Shown here: piece by piece, positions 22,873 through 31,196 of the stretch
How the letters are laid out: each line of letters starts with the position of its first letter
Position numbering within the stretch: the first letter of the stretch is position 1
IMG/VR virus record: IMGVR_UViG_3300025520_000068
Location: 1-35,194 of that record
DNA: 35,194 nt
Direction: 5' to 3' (one strand)
Source: a virus
Program-made: the position numbers and the translations under genes
Notes under the pieces: model-generated
The model's input: only the letters and a program-made list of their open reading frames with translations
Database searches by the model: none
Told to the model about the DNA's origin: nothing

Positions 22873-23273
22873 TGGCAAATTCAATAAAACTTAATTTAAA
22901 AGGTCTTGATGAGCTGCTTGAAAGAATAAAAAAAGCCGGTGGAAGCATTGAGCAAGCTGCAGAAAAAGCACTTGTTGAAAGTGCTGAACCTTTCTTTGAT
23001 GATTTAAAAGCTGGTATTGCTGAACATCGATTAACTGGTGAAACTGAAAGATCATTGAGAAAAAACAAAGTTGAGTGGGAAGGTGGTAAAGCATCAGTTA
23101 AGATTGGTTTTGATATCAACAATGGTGGCTTACCAGCATTATTTGTGGAGTATGGAACACCAACTCAAAAAGCACAACCATTTATCAGACCGGCCATTGT
23201 CAAGAATAAACCGAAGGCAAAACGCATTCAGCAAACTGTTCTCAATAACATACTGAAGGATCTAGAAAAATGA
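22869..23273 (+). CDS. HK97 gp10-like head-tail joining protein
   Basis: The 134-residue protein has an N-terminal helix (LKGLDELLERIKKAGGSIEQ) and the gp10-like pattern DLKAGIAEHRLTGETERSL, followed by GLPALFVEYGTPTQKAQPFI and RPAIVKNK. It overlaps the stopper stop by 4 bp (ATGA) and the following gene by 4 bp. It helps join head and tail. The family's YGT..QPF motif is clear. Confidence 0.88.
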   Translation: MMANSIKLNLKGLDELLERIKKAGGSIEQAAEKALVESAEPFFDDLKAGIAEHRLTGETERSLRKNKVEWEGGKASVKIGFDINNGGLPALFVEYGTPTQKAQPFIRPAIVKNKPKAKRIQQTVLNNILKDLEK

Positions 23274-23620
23274 ACGTAAGAGATATATTAATCAATGCGC
23301 TTCAACCAATAGGTTATGAAGTAAGTTTACAGGGTAGTTATGCTGCTGATGAACCTTTGCCGGATTCCTTTATCACTTACCAAATTGTCACTAGTAATGA
23401 TCGCTCATTCTATGACAATAATCCTAAAATTTCAAATTACACAATTCAAGTTGTGTTCTACTCAAAGAAAATGAGTTTAATCAAGACTGTTCCTGATCTA
23501 ATTTATTCCGGTTTGAAAAATGCCGGTTTCACTAGACAGGGAAAAGGTCGAGATATACCATTCAACACTGATTATTATGGTTGGATGGTTGAGTATTTCT
23601 ACACAGAAAGGAATGATTGA
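23270..23620 (+). CDS. Tail terminator / completion protein
   Basis: The 116-residue protein (VRDILINALQPIGYEVSLQG, then PDSFITYQIV) has the DUF3168-like pattern with a C-terminal YFYTERND end. In this order it should be the tail-tube terminator that stops tube growth and joins the tail to the head. It is coupled by overlap to the neighbour. Recognition is from gene order and pattern. Confidence 0.72.
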   Translation: MNVRDILINALQPIGYEVSLQGSYAADEPLPDSFITYQIVTSNDRSFYDNNPKISNYTIQVVFYSKKMSLIKTVPDLIYSGLKNAGFTRQGKGRDIPFNTDYYGWMVEYFYTERND

Positions 23621-23622
23621 AT

Positions 23623-24246
23623 ATGCTTGAAGCTCACAAATATGAAGAATATCAAGGTTTTGATTCACTCTACTATGCTGAAATTACAAAGGATGATGCT
23701 ACTGGTTTCACAGCTGGCACACCTGCAATTTTAGCACCAGCTGGCGAAATTTCAGTATCAACTGAAAATGCTTCTGCTATCCGATATTATGACAACCAAG
23801 CATGGGCAGTGGTAAGTTCTGAAGGTGCTGACACTGTGAACTTGGTTGTACCAATTCTTCCAGCTGCACTGAAAGGATTATTGACTGGTAAAGTGGTTGA
23901 TACAGTCACTGGCGCAGTGTTTGATACTGGCGAACCAGAAACAAAGTACTTTGCGATTGGGTATCGTTTACGATTCACTGATGGTTCATATCGATATGTA
24001 TGGCGACACAAAGGAACGTTCCGTATTGATTCAGAAGAAGCCAAAACAAAGGACAATTCAACTGATACCAATAACCAAACACTTATCTTTACTGGCATGA
24101 ACACCAAGTTCAGATTTGATATGCCAGATGGTAAGAAAAAACCAAGCAAACAAATTGTGGTTGATGAACGTGATGAAAAAGCAGATGTAACCAATTGGTT
24201 TACTACTGTTATCACACCAGAAACCATCGTGCCACTAGTAGAATAA
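23623..24246 (+). CDS. Major tail protein
   Basis: The 207-residue protein is beta-rich and follows the tail terminator. Segments such as YEEYQGFDSLYYAEITKDDA, then VPILPAALKGLLTG, and RYVWRHKGTFRIDSEEAKTK match the Siphoviridae tube-protein family. It polymerises into the tail tube, whose length is set by the tape measure. I prefer ATG 23623 over TTG 23617; GAAAGGA lies upstream. Its codons are biased like those of the capsid gene. Confidence 0.9.
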   Translation: MLEAHKYEEYQGFDSLYYAEITKDDATGFTAGTPAILAPAGEISVSTENASAIRYYDNQAWAVVSSEGADTVNLVVPILPAALKGLLTGKVVDTVTGAVFDTGEPETKYFAIGYRLRFTDGSYRYVWRHKGTFRIDSEEAKTKDNSTDTNNQTLIFTGMNTKFRFDMPDGKKKPSKQIVVDERDEKADVTNWFTTVITPETIVPLVE

Positions 24247-24256
24247 GGGGTAAAAC

Positions 24257-24553
24257 ATGAAGCCAACAATCAATTTGAAAATCTATGATGAACAAGACAA
24301 TGTAATTGCTGAATTTGAAACATCTCGAATCCGTTGGGGTTTTCTTGAAGATGTTGTTGAAATCAACGAAATCATGAAAGATAAAAGCGAAGTTGAACAG
24401 TTCAAAATGATGGGTGAAATGGTTCAAAAATTGTTCCCTGCATTAACTAATGAACTGTTGCGACAAGCCGATTATCTAGATGTTCAAAATTGCTTTAATC
24501 AAATCAAGAACATTGCTAATCGAATTGAGGGTACTGGCTCAAAAAACGTGTGA
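24257..24553 (+). CDS. Tail assembly chaperone G
   Basis: The 98-residue helical protein lies between tube and tape-measure genes, the G slot. Its helices (LEDVVEINEIMKDKSEVEQF and LFPALTNELLRQADYLDVQN) bind the tape measure during assembly. The frame ends in TCA AAA AAC GTG TGA, and the A AAA AAC heptamer two codons before the stop allows slippage into the downstream frame. Most ribosomes should make this short form. AAGGGG precedes the start. Confidence 0.88.
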   Translation: MKPTINLKIYDEQDNVIAEFETSRIRWGFLEDVVEINEIMKDKSEVEQFKMMGEMVQKLFPALTNELLRQADYLDVQNCFNQIKNIANRIEGTGSKNV

Positions 24554-24584
24554 GTGGGGTAGCAACTGAACATGCTACTCCACT
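24541..24584 (+). promoter_or_regulatory. Programmed -1 ribosomal frameshift signal
   Basis: A canonical A AAA AAC heptamer (24541-24547) is in the zero frame of G. Five bases later an 11-bp stem forms: AGTGGGGTAGC (24553-24563) with GCTACTCCACT (24574-24584), all paired with one G-U and a 10-base loop. A -1 slip moves ribosomes onto CGT GTG AGT, exactly the frame of the downstream open reading frame. This gives a 177-residue GT fusion. Confidence 0.93.
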
Positions 24585-24789
24585 ATCACTTGAAATGTTC
24601 GAGATGATCATCAATATATGCAATGTGTTTCCTTCGCTTAATCCAATTTCAATACGAGATACAGATGCATTAGAAGTGATCAATTTGATTAACAAGATGA
24701 TTTGCAAAGGCAAACATCATGAAGAAATGGTAAATCAACCAAAAAAACAAAGAGTATTGAAGTATGCAGATGAAGTTAATTGGTGCTGA
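24547..24789 (+). CDS. T extension of tail chaperone (GT fusion by -1 frameshift)
   Basis: After slippage at 24547 the frame adds 80 residues (RVSGVATEHA onward) to the first 97 residues of G. The extension is helical (SLEMFEMIINICNVFPSLNP, then INLINKMICKGKHHEEMVNQ). A GTG at 24550 might allow separate initiation, but no ribosome site is present and the position immediately downstream of the slip signal argues for fusion. In lambda-like phages the G:GT ratio is critical for tail assembly. Confidence 0.85.
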   Translation, partial: RVSGVATEHATPLSLEMFEMIINICNVFPSLNPISIRDTDALEVINLINKMICKGKHHEEMVNQPKKQRVLKYADEVNWC

Positions 24790-24806
24790 AGGGCAGGTGA
24801 TGGAAT

Positions 24807-26753
24807 ATGTCAGAAAGTATTGGTGGTAAATGGACATTAGATATTACTGATTTGCGTAGTGGAATTACTGAAGCAAATCGTTTAATACGTGTCGCTGATT
24901 CTGAATTCAAAGCTGCTGCAGCTGGAATGGGTGACTGGACTAAAAATGCAGATGGCCTAACAGCAAAGATTAAATCATTGAATACTATTGTGGATGTTCA
25001 AGAACAGAAGGTTAGTGCATTAAAAAAAGAATATGCTGATGTTGTCAAAGAAAAAGGTGCTAACTCTAAAGCTGCTCAAGATTTAGAAGTTAAAATCAAT
25101 AATGAAACAGCATCTTTGAATAAGAATAAGCTTGAACTTGAAAAGACACAAACAGCACTAAATAACTTTGGTGTTGAAACTGTTGATACTGCTAAAAAGC
25201 AAGAAGAATTAAAGAACAAAACTGAGCAAGTGACAGAAAAAGTCAATGACTTTGCGAAAAAGGCATTGGTTGCAGTAACTGCTGCAGCTGCAGCTGCTGG
25301 TGCTGCTTTGTTTAAACTTTCTTCTGATGCAGGTAAATTTGCTGATGACATCATCACCATGTCAAATAAGACAGGGATATCAGTAAGAGAACTTCAAGAG
25401 TTGGATTATGCAGCACGATTTGTTGATGTTTCTGTTGATACAATGGCATCATCAATGAACAAGTTAACACGTACAATGGATTCTGCACGTGATAGCATGG
25501 CCGGTGGCAATAAAAACTTAAATGCACAAGCACAAGCTTATCAAAAGTTAGGTGTTCAAGTTACTAATACTGATGGATCACTTCGAAACAATAAAGAAGT
25601 GTTTTATGAAGTCATTGATGCATTAGGTCAGATGACCAATGAAACTGAACGTGATGCAATTGCAATGGAGTTGTTTGGTAAATCTGCTGTTGAGTTAAAT
25701 CCATTAATTAAAGCAGGTTCAGATGAGTTAAATCGATTGGCTAAAGAAGCTCATCAAGTTGGTGCAGTTGTCAGTGATGATGCAGTTACTGCTTTAGGTC
25801 AATTTGATGACAATATGAACGTTTTGAAGGCATCAACAGAAGGGTTAACTAGACAAGCATTAGCCGAATTAATGCCATATATTAATGATTTAGTTAATTC
25901 TTTGAAAGAAAATATGCCAGCAATCATTGAAGGCATTAAAGGATTCATTGATTTTGTGATTGAAAATGCACCTAATTTGATTTCATTAATTGGTGGTATT
26001 GCAGCAGGATTATTGGCATGGAATGTTGTTTCAATGATTCAAGGCATAATCACTGGTATTAAAGGGTGGCAAGCTGCAACTGAAGGTATGACACTTGCAC
26101 AGAAATTACTAAACATCGTAATGGCAGCAAATCCAATTGGCATAATCATAACTCTTATTGCAGCTTTGATTGGTTGGTTTGTAACCATGATGGCAACGAA
26201 CGAAGAATTTAGAAAAAAAGTAATTAAAGTTTGGAATGATGCATGGGCAAAAATTAAAGAAGTTGGCGATAACATCAAAAAGTTCTTTACTGAAACATTA
26301 CCAGAAGCATTCAACAATATAGGTGAATTCTTTAAGGACATTGGTAAGTGGATAGTCGAAGGTGTGTGGAATGGAATCAAAGGAATGGGCAATTGGATTA
26401 ATGATAAAGTTGGTGGTTTCTTTGGTGGCATGGTTGATGGTGTTAAAAAATTTCTAGGAATCAATTCACCATCAAAAGTGTTTGCTGGAATTGGTGAGAA
26501 CATGGCTTTAGGTTTAGGTGATGGTTTCACTGATGAAATGAAATCAATCAATAAAGAAATTCAGAACGCTATTCCAACATCAATTGGTACAAACATAGGT
26601 GTTGGGTTTAATCATGGCACTGGTGGAGTTGCAACTGGCTCAAACTTGAATTTCACACAAAACATCTACTCACCAAAGGCATTAACACCTTATGAAGTCT
26701 ATCGACAAACCAAAAACGCAAGCCAGCAGTTGGCATTAGGGGTAGTTCGATGA
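24807..26753 (+). CDS. Tape measure protein
   Basis: The 648-residue protein sets tail length. Residues 35-135 are coiled coil (LTAKIKSLNTIVDVQEQKVS, then LEVKINNETASLNKNKLELE). An alanine-rich hydrophobic segment lies near 150-167, and two further hydrophobic stretches lie near 385-415 and 435-455 (IGIIITLIAALIGWFVTMMA). A C-terminal domain contains the INSPSKVFAGIGENMALGLG motif typical of the family. At 648 residues the tail would be short-to-medium. An AGGTGATGG site precedes the start, and the stop overlaps Dit by 4 bp. Confidence 0.94.
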   Translation: MSESIGGKWTLDITDLRSGITEANRLIRVADSEFKAAAAGMGDWTKNADGLTAKIKSLNTIVDVQEQKVSALKKEYADVVKEKGANSKAAQDLEVKINNETASLNKNKLELEKTQTALNNFGVETVDTAKKQEELKNKTEQVTEKVNDFAKKALVAVTAAAAAAGAALFKLSSDAGKFADDIITMSNKTGISVRELQELDYAARFVDVSVDTMASSMNKLTRTMDSARDSMAGGNKNLNAQAQAYQKLGVQVTNTDGSLRNNKEVFYEVIDALGQMTNETERDAIAMELFGKSAVELNPLIKAGSDELNRLAKEAHQVGAVVSDDAVTALGQFDDNMNVLKASTEGLTRQALAELMPYINDLVNSLKENMPAIIEGIKGFIDFVIENAPNLISLIGGIAAGLLAWNVVSMIQGIITGIKGWQAATEGMTLAQKLLNIVMAANPIGIIITLIAALIGWFVTMMATNEEFRKKVIKVWNDAWAKIKEVGDNIKKFFTETLPEAFNNIGEFFKDIGKWIVEGVWNGIKGMGNWINDKVGGFFGGMVDGVKKFLGINSPSKVFAGIGENMALGLGDGFTDEMKSINKEIQNAIPTSIGTNIGVGFNHGTGGVATGSNLNFTQNIYSPKALTPYEVYRQTKNASQQLALGVVR

Positions 26754-27598
26754 AAGAAATAAGATTCGTAAATGATCGAGGATCATCACTGACATTAGGT
26801 GATGATTCCGATTATGTGATATTTGATATCAGTGGAATCAGTCCACCAAATGCAAACATCAGCACCAGTGCAATTGCTGGATTTGATGGTGCTACATTCA
26901 TCAATAGTACTGTCAATCAAAGAAACATTGTAATCACACTCCATTTACGTGGTGATATCGAAGCTAATCGATTGAAATTGTATGATGTGTTCAAGATTAA
27001 GCGAAAAGGCACGTTTTATTATCACAGTGATCTCATTGAAGCTAAAATTGATGCTTATGTTGAAAGTGTAAATATCCCACCAATGTCATATCCTGTTCGT
27101 GCATTTATTTCATTGTTGTGTCCAAAACCGTATTTTGAATCATTAAATGAAAGAGCTGTAGACATCACATCAATTGATTATTTATTGGATTTCCCACTTG
27201 AAATCGTGTCACCTGGCATTGAATTAGGTTCACTCAACACAACAGATCCTGTCAACGTGATTAATAATGGTAATATTCCTATTGGCATGATTATTCAAAT
27301 GAGAGCAAATGGTGCAGTAGTTAATCCAAAATTAATCAATACACAAACATTAGAGTTTATTGAACTGAACACTGAAATGGAAGCTGGTGATGTCATTACG
27401 ATAAACACTGAAATTGGCCAAAAGAGAATTCAAAGAAATCGCAATGGCGATATTGATAATCTATTTAATGCTTTAGAGTTAGGTTCAACTTTCATTCAGC
27501 TGCATGAAGGCGATAACGTTTTAATTGGAGTTGCAGAAAGTGGTTCAAACTCATTATTTATTGAAGTTCAATATCGTGTGAAATACAGTGGGGTATAA
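26750..27598 (+). CDS. Distal tail protein (Dit-like)
   Basis: The 282-residue protein forms the ring at the tail tip between tube and baseplate. Its N-terminal belt domain includes ISGISPPNANISTSAIAGFD and RNIVITLHLRGDIEANRLKL, then SLLCPKPYFESLNERAVDIT, a standard Dit signature. The C-terminal half is beta-rich. It follows the tape measure directly and overlaps it by 4 bp. Confidence 0.87.
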   Translation: MKEIRFVNDRGSSLTLGDDSDYVIFDISGISPPNANISTSAIAGFDGATFINSTVNQRNIVITLHLRGDIEANRLKLYDVFKIKRKGTFYYHSDLIEAKIDAYVESVNIPPMSYPVRAFISLLCPKPYFESLNERAVDITSIDYLLDFPLEIVSPGIELGSLNTTDPVNVINNGNIPIGMIIQMRANGAVVNPKLINTQTLEFIELNTEMEAGDVITINTEIGQKRIQRNRNGDIDNLFNALELGSTFIQLHEGDNVLIGVAESGSNSLFIEVQYRVKYSGV

Positions 27599-27600
27599 TC

Positions 27601-29652
27601 ATGGAATTATTAGTCTACAATCATGATTTAGAACTCATTGGAATTATCGATGATGCTAAATCAATTATATGGCATCGAAGATATTACACTGCCGGTGATT
27701 TTGAAATTATTCTACCAGTCAATGAAATTAACATTGAATTGATTCAAAAACAGTACATTATCACCAAAAATGATTCAGTGGAATGTGGAATCATTGAAAA
27801 CATTACAATTGAGCAAAGTGATGATGGTGAGCTGCTTAAAGCCATTGGCCGATTTGGTTCATCACTATTATCAAGAAGAATTGTGTTTAACACCACAATC
27901 ATCATTGATACTTATGAAAATGCAATGCGACAGTTAGTGTATGAAAATGCAATAAATCCTGAAATTGTTGAACGCATTATTCCGAACTTACTTCTTGGAA
28001 CACTTAACTCATTTTCTGATTCAGTTCAATTCCAAGTATCGTACAGAAATCTATTGGCCACACTTACAGGATTGTCAGAGAACAGTGGTATTGGGTTCAG
28101 AGTAAGGTTAAATCCTGCATATAAGAAGTTATATTTTGAAACATACAAAGCACTTGATAGATCAGTCAATCAAAGTGTTAATCCAAGAGTTATCTTCAGT
28201 AATGACTACGACAATCTTCTAGCATCGATTTATCAATCAAGTGACATGAAGTATTCCAATGTGGCACTGGTAGGTGGTGAAGGTGAAGGCGAAGATAGAA
28301 AAATGGTCATTGTTGGTTCAGGTGCTGGTTTAGATCGATATGAAGTGTTTGTAAATGCCAAAGAGATACGCATGGAAGATGACATCACTGAACCTCAATA
28401 CTTTGCCATGTTAGCAACAAAAGGTGCAGAATCATTAATGCCTAAAGTTGAATATTTTGAAGGTAATGTTCTAGCTGAAAGTAATGTGATTTATAAAGTT
28501 GACTATGACTTGGGTGACATTGTAACGATTGAGAACACCAAATGGAATAAACGAATCAATGTTCAAATCACAGAAATCACTGAAGTCTATGATGAGAATG
28601 GTATTCAAGTTATACCAGTGTTTGGTCAATCATCACCAACGATTCAAGACACCATTCCAGAACGTGATACTTCTGGATCAGGTGGTAGTGGAAGTGAAAT
28701 TGTAGTTACACCAAACAAAGCTCTAGTTTCTGATGCTGATGGCAATGTTGTATCATCAAGTGTTAGTGACACTGAACTTGAATATTTATCTGGTGTTACT
28801 TCAAACCTTCAAACTCAATTGAATGGTAAACAAGCAACAATCAATGGTGCTGCATCCACTGTAGTATCAAGTAATTTGACTGTCAATCGTGCTGTGATTT
28901 CAGATGCAAGCGGAAAGATTGCAGTATCTGTTGCAACATCTACTGAACTTGGATATTTATCTGGTGTATCATCAAACCTTCAAACTCAATTGAATGGCAA
29001 ACAAGCAACAATCAATGGTGCTGCATCCACTGTAGTATCTAGCAACTTAAATGCTAATCGTGCTGTGATTTCTGATGCTAGTGGAAAAATTGCAGCATCA
29101 GCTGCAACATCAACTGAAGTTGGATATTTGTCTGGTGTAACATCAAATATTCAAAATCAAATAAATGAAAAAGCAAATAAGATCATTAATCTAATTGCTG
29201 GTAATGGGTTAACTGGTGGTGGAACATTAGAAATTAATCGAACATTTACACTAGGTACTCCAGGAACAATAACACCAACTTCTACAAACAGTGTATCATC
29301 AACATCACACACACATGATATAAGTTTTGATGTTGTTGAGTCATTTGGAACTAATTCAAACGGAAGTTATATTCGTTTTTCTGATGGGACTCAAATATGT
29401 TGGTATAACGATACAACTGGCATTACTACATCTAATGCAACTACACCTATTCGATGGAATGCTCGTGCTTTCACTTTCCCGGCTGCATTTATATTAACAC
29501 CTTCAATATTACCAACTGTTTATAGAAGCACAAATAGTTTTGCATGGTCTGGGATTCAAGAAGAAAGTTCCAATGGATGCTCACTCTATATTTTATCGCC
29601 ATATAGCACAACTGGATTTATTAGATATATTGCAATAGGAAGGTGGAAATAA
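27601..29652 (+). CDS. Tail tip protein (Gp37-like) fused to fibre repeats
   Basis: The 683-residue protein has an N-terminal baseplate domain (1-355) resembling siphovirus ReqiPepy6 Gp37-like proteins: YNHDLELIGIIDDAKSIIWH, then YYTAGDFEIILPVN, then GIGFRVRLNPAYKKLYFETY. A Gly/Ser hinge at about 360-365 follows, then three copies of a 57-residue fibre repeat from residue 373 (KALVSDADG / RAVISDASG, LSGV.SN.QTQLN). A C-terminal carbohydrate-binding-like end contains SSTSHTHD, the trimeric fibre HxH motif, and a FSDGTQICWYNDTTGIT segment. It is thus baseplate hub and receptor fibre in one. Repeats are shared with the gene at 30097. Confidence 0.85.
   Translation: MELLVYNHDLELIGIIDDAKSIIWHRRYYTAGDFEIILPVNEINIELIQKQYIITKNDSVECGIIENITIEQSDDGELLKAIGRFGSSLLSRRIVFNTTIIIDTYENAMRQLVYENAINPEIVERIIPNLLLGTLNSFSDSVQFQVSYRNLLATLTGLSENSGIGFRVRLNPAYKKLYFETYKALDRSVNQSVNPRVIFSNDYDNLLASIYQSSDMKYSNVALVGGEGEGEDRKMVIVGSGAGLDRYEVFVNAKEIRMEDDITEPQYFAMLATKGAESLMPKVEYFEGNVLAESNVIYKVDYDLGDIVTIENTKWNKRINVQITEITEVYDENGIQVIPVFGQSSPTIQDTIPERDTSGSGGSGSEIVVTPNKALVSDADGNVVSSSVSDTELEYLSGVTSNLQTQLNGKQATINGAASTVVSSNLTVNRAVISDASGKIAVSVATSTELGYLSGVSSNLQTQLNGKQATINGAASTVVSSNLNANRAVISDASGKIAASAATSTEVGYLSGVTSNIQNQINEKANKIINLIAGNGLTGGGTLEINRTFTLGTPGTITPTSTNSVSSTSHTHDISFDVVESFGTNSNGSYIRFSDGTQICWYNDTTGITTSNATTPIRWNARAFTFPAAFILTPSILPTVYRSTNSFAWSGIQEESSNGCSLYILSPYSTTGFIRYIAIGRWK
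28717..29187 (+). repeat. Three 171-bp coding repeats in the tip protein
   Basis: Units run 28717-28887, 28888-29058 and 29059 to about 29187 (last partial), encoding 57 residues each. The first two are nearly identical at DNA level over the LQTQLNGKQATINGAAST part. The same unit recurs three times at 30610-31074. Confidence 0.9.
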
Positions 29653-29918
29653 TGTTAATTTTTAGCCCTCAATTTAGTAATATTAAGTCTTCTTATAAGC
29701 TTGAAAATCAAAAGTTGACAATATCTATAGATGGAATTGAAGAAGTATTTGATTTTTCTGTAATGCCTGATGGAATTTTAGAACATGTTGAAGTTGAAAT
29801 TTTGCCAATAAATCCAATATTATCAGCAAAAAAAAGTAACGGTATCTTAGAAATAATCGTTATCAAATTTTATGATGATGATGAAAAAATGCTTTATGAG
29901 GTAAATCATGAAAATTAA
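29652..29918 (+). CDS. Small tail-associated protein, 88 aa
   Basis: The ATG at 29652 lies 6 bases after AAGGTGG and overlaps the TAA of the tip-protein gene; the upstream GTG at 29643 is less likely. The product is beta-patterned and acidic (LENQKLTISIDGIEEVFDFS, then MPDGILEHVEVEIL). It occupies the XkdW-like slot between baseplate and fibre genes. No specific function is assigned. Confidence 0.6.
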   Translation: MLIFSPQFSNIKSSYKLENQKLTISIDGIEEVFDFSVMPDGILEHVEVEILPINPILSAKKSNGILEIIVIKFYDDDEKMLYEVNHEN

Positions 29919-30081
29919 ATGGAAAAAACAAAATGAAATAGAATTTGAAAATGAAACAGAAAATGAACTTTCCATTAATATCGAAAAGTTTAAAGACAGA
30001 AAATTTTGTGACCTATCATCAAAAGAAAAAGATGAGCTGTTAAGACTTATTGCATTAAACAATGGACTTATAAAACAATAG
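29908..30081 (+). CDS. XkdX-like slot protein, 57 aa
   Basis: The frame begins at ATG 29908 with GAGGT upstream and overlaps the preceding stop by 11 bp. The 57-residue, strongly charged product (MKIKWKKQNEIEFENETENE, then SSKEKDELLRLIALNNGL) fits the size and place of PBSX XkdX-type proteins but sequence similarity by eye is weak. Function is unknown. Confidence 0.5.
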   Translation: MKIKWKKQNEIEFENETENELSINIEKFKDRKFCDLSSKEKDELLRLIALNNGLIKQ

Positions 30082-30096
30082 AAGGGAGTAAATGCT

Positions 30097-31182
30097 ATGG
30101 CAATTAGAAGTGGATTTTTTAACAGCATCGGTGGTGATAGAACATACGATGCTTCTAGATTTGCTGAATACTTTTCAGCATTCATTGGAACTGGTGTATT
30201 TCCTGAACCAACAACCGGATTGCAAATTCAAGCAGACACAGGAATGGACATCAAAATCAAAGCTGGGAAAGCCTGGATCAACGGTTACATTCTAGTTAAT
30301 GATGCGGATTATACTGAAGCAATTCCTTCAGAAGCAATTCTAAATCGAATTGATAGAATTGTTGTCAGATTACATTATGCAAATCGTGAAATGACAATAG
30401 TTCGCAAAGCAGGAACAGCTGCATCAACACCATCAGCACCAGCAGTGACACGTGATGCAAATATGTATGAATTGTCGCTTGGAACGATTGCTATCAATGC
30501 AGGAACAAGCACAATTACATCTGGCATGATCACAGACACACGTTCTGATAGCAATGTATGTGGTTTCGCTTCATCAACCATCACCAATCTTCCATATTTG
30601 ACACCACAACGTGTTCTTATCTCAGACACAGATGGAACACTTATTGCAAGTTCAATAACACAAACACAACTTGAGTATTTGTCTGGTGTCAATTCAAATA
30701 TTCAAACACAACTGAATGCAAAACAGGCCACAATCAACGGTGCTGCATCTACGATTGTGTCAAGCAACTTAACAGCCAATCGTGCTGTAATTTCTAATTC
30801 AAGTGGTAAAGTTGCAGCTTCAAGTGTGAGTAATACTGAACTTGAATATTTATCTGGTATCAATTCAAATATTCAAACTCAACTGAATGCAAAACAAGCC
30901 ACAATCAACGGTGCTGCATCAACAGTTGTATCAAGCAACTTAACTGCTAATCGTGCTGTGATTTCTGATTCTAATGGCAAGATTGCAGTATCAGCTGCAA
31001 CATCAACTGAAATTGGATATCTATCCGGTGTTACATCAGCAATTCAAACTCAATTGAATAATAAACTTGGTTCAACTGCACAAGCAAATGATTCATTAAG
31101 AGTTAATGGCCGAAGGGTAACAGTGGCAACTACTGCACCATCATCACCATCAGTCAACGATGTATGGATCGATACAAATTAA
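30097..31182 (+). CDS. Tail fibre protein with 57-residue repeats
   Basis: The 361-residue protein has an N-terminal attachment domain (RSGFFNSIGGDRTYDASRFA, then EYFSAFIGTGVFPE, and RIDRIVVRLHYANREMTIVR) of the type found at baseplate-attached fibres. From residue 172 it carries three copies of the 57-residue repeat shared with the tip protein. The C-terminus is a short VNGRRVTVATTAPSSPSVND tail. GGGAG precedes the start. It is expected to be a receptor fibre or an adaptor for the protein that follows. Confidence 0.85.
   Translation: MAIRSGFFNSIGGDRTYDASRFAEYFSAFIGTGVFPEPTTGLQIQADTGMDIKIKAGKAWINGYILVNDADYTEAIPSEAILNRIDRIVVRLHYANREMTIVRKAGTAASTPSAPAVTRDANMYELSLGTIAINAGTSTITSGMITDTRSDSNVCGFASSTITNLPYLTPQRVLISDTDGTLIASSITQTQLEYLSGVNSNIQTQLNAKQATINGAASTIVSSNLTANRAVISNSSGKVAASSVSNTELEYLSGINSNIQTQLNAKQATINGAASTVVSSNLTANRAVISDSNGKIAVSAATSTEIGYLSGVTSAIQTQLNNKLGSTAQANDSLRVNGRRVTVATTAPSSPSVNDVWIDTN
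30610..31074 (+). repeat. Three 171-bp coding repeats in the second fibre gene
   Basis: Units run 30610-30780, 30781-30951 and 30952 to about 31074 (last partial), all in frame. They begin RVLISDTDG, RAVISNSSG and RAVISDSNG and share the LSG-NSN-QTQLN-AKQATINGAAST core with the repeats at 28717-29187. Confidence 0.9.
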
Positions 31183-31196
31183 AGGTGGTGGCGTAA

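Noticed and set aside
23787-24269. Open frame of 160 codons on the minus strand
   Set aside because: Antisense shadow of the major tail protein, whose codon bias leaves the reverse frame open.
24550-24789. Independent gene starting at GTG 24550
   Set aside because: No ribosome site, and the frame is exactly joined by the slippery heptamer and hairpin, so fusion is favoured.
26039-26551. Open frame of 170 codons on the minus strand
   Set aside because: It is antisense to the tape-measure gene, follows its codon structure and has no ribosome site or neighbours.
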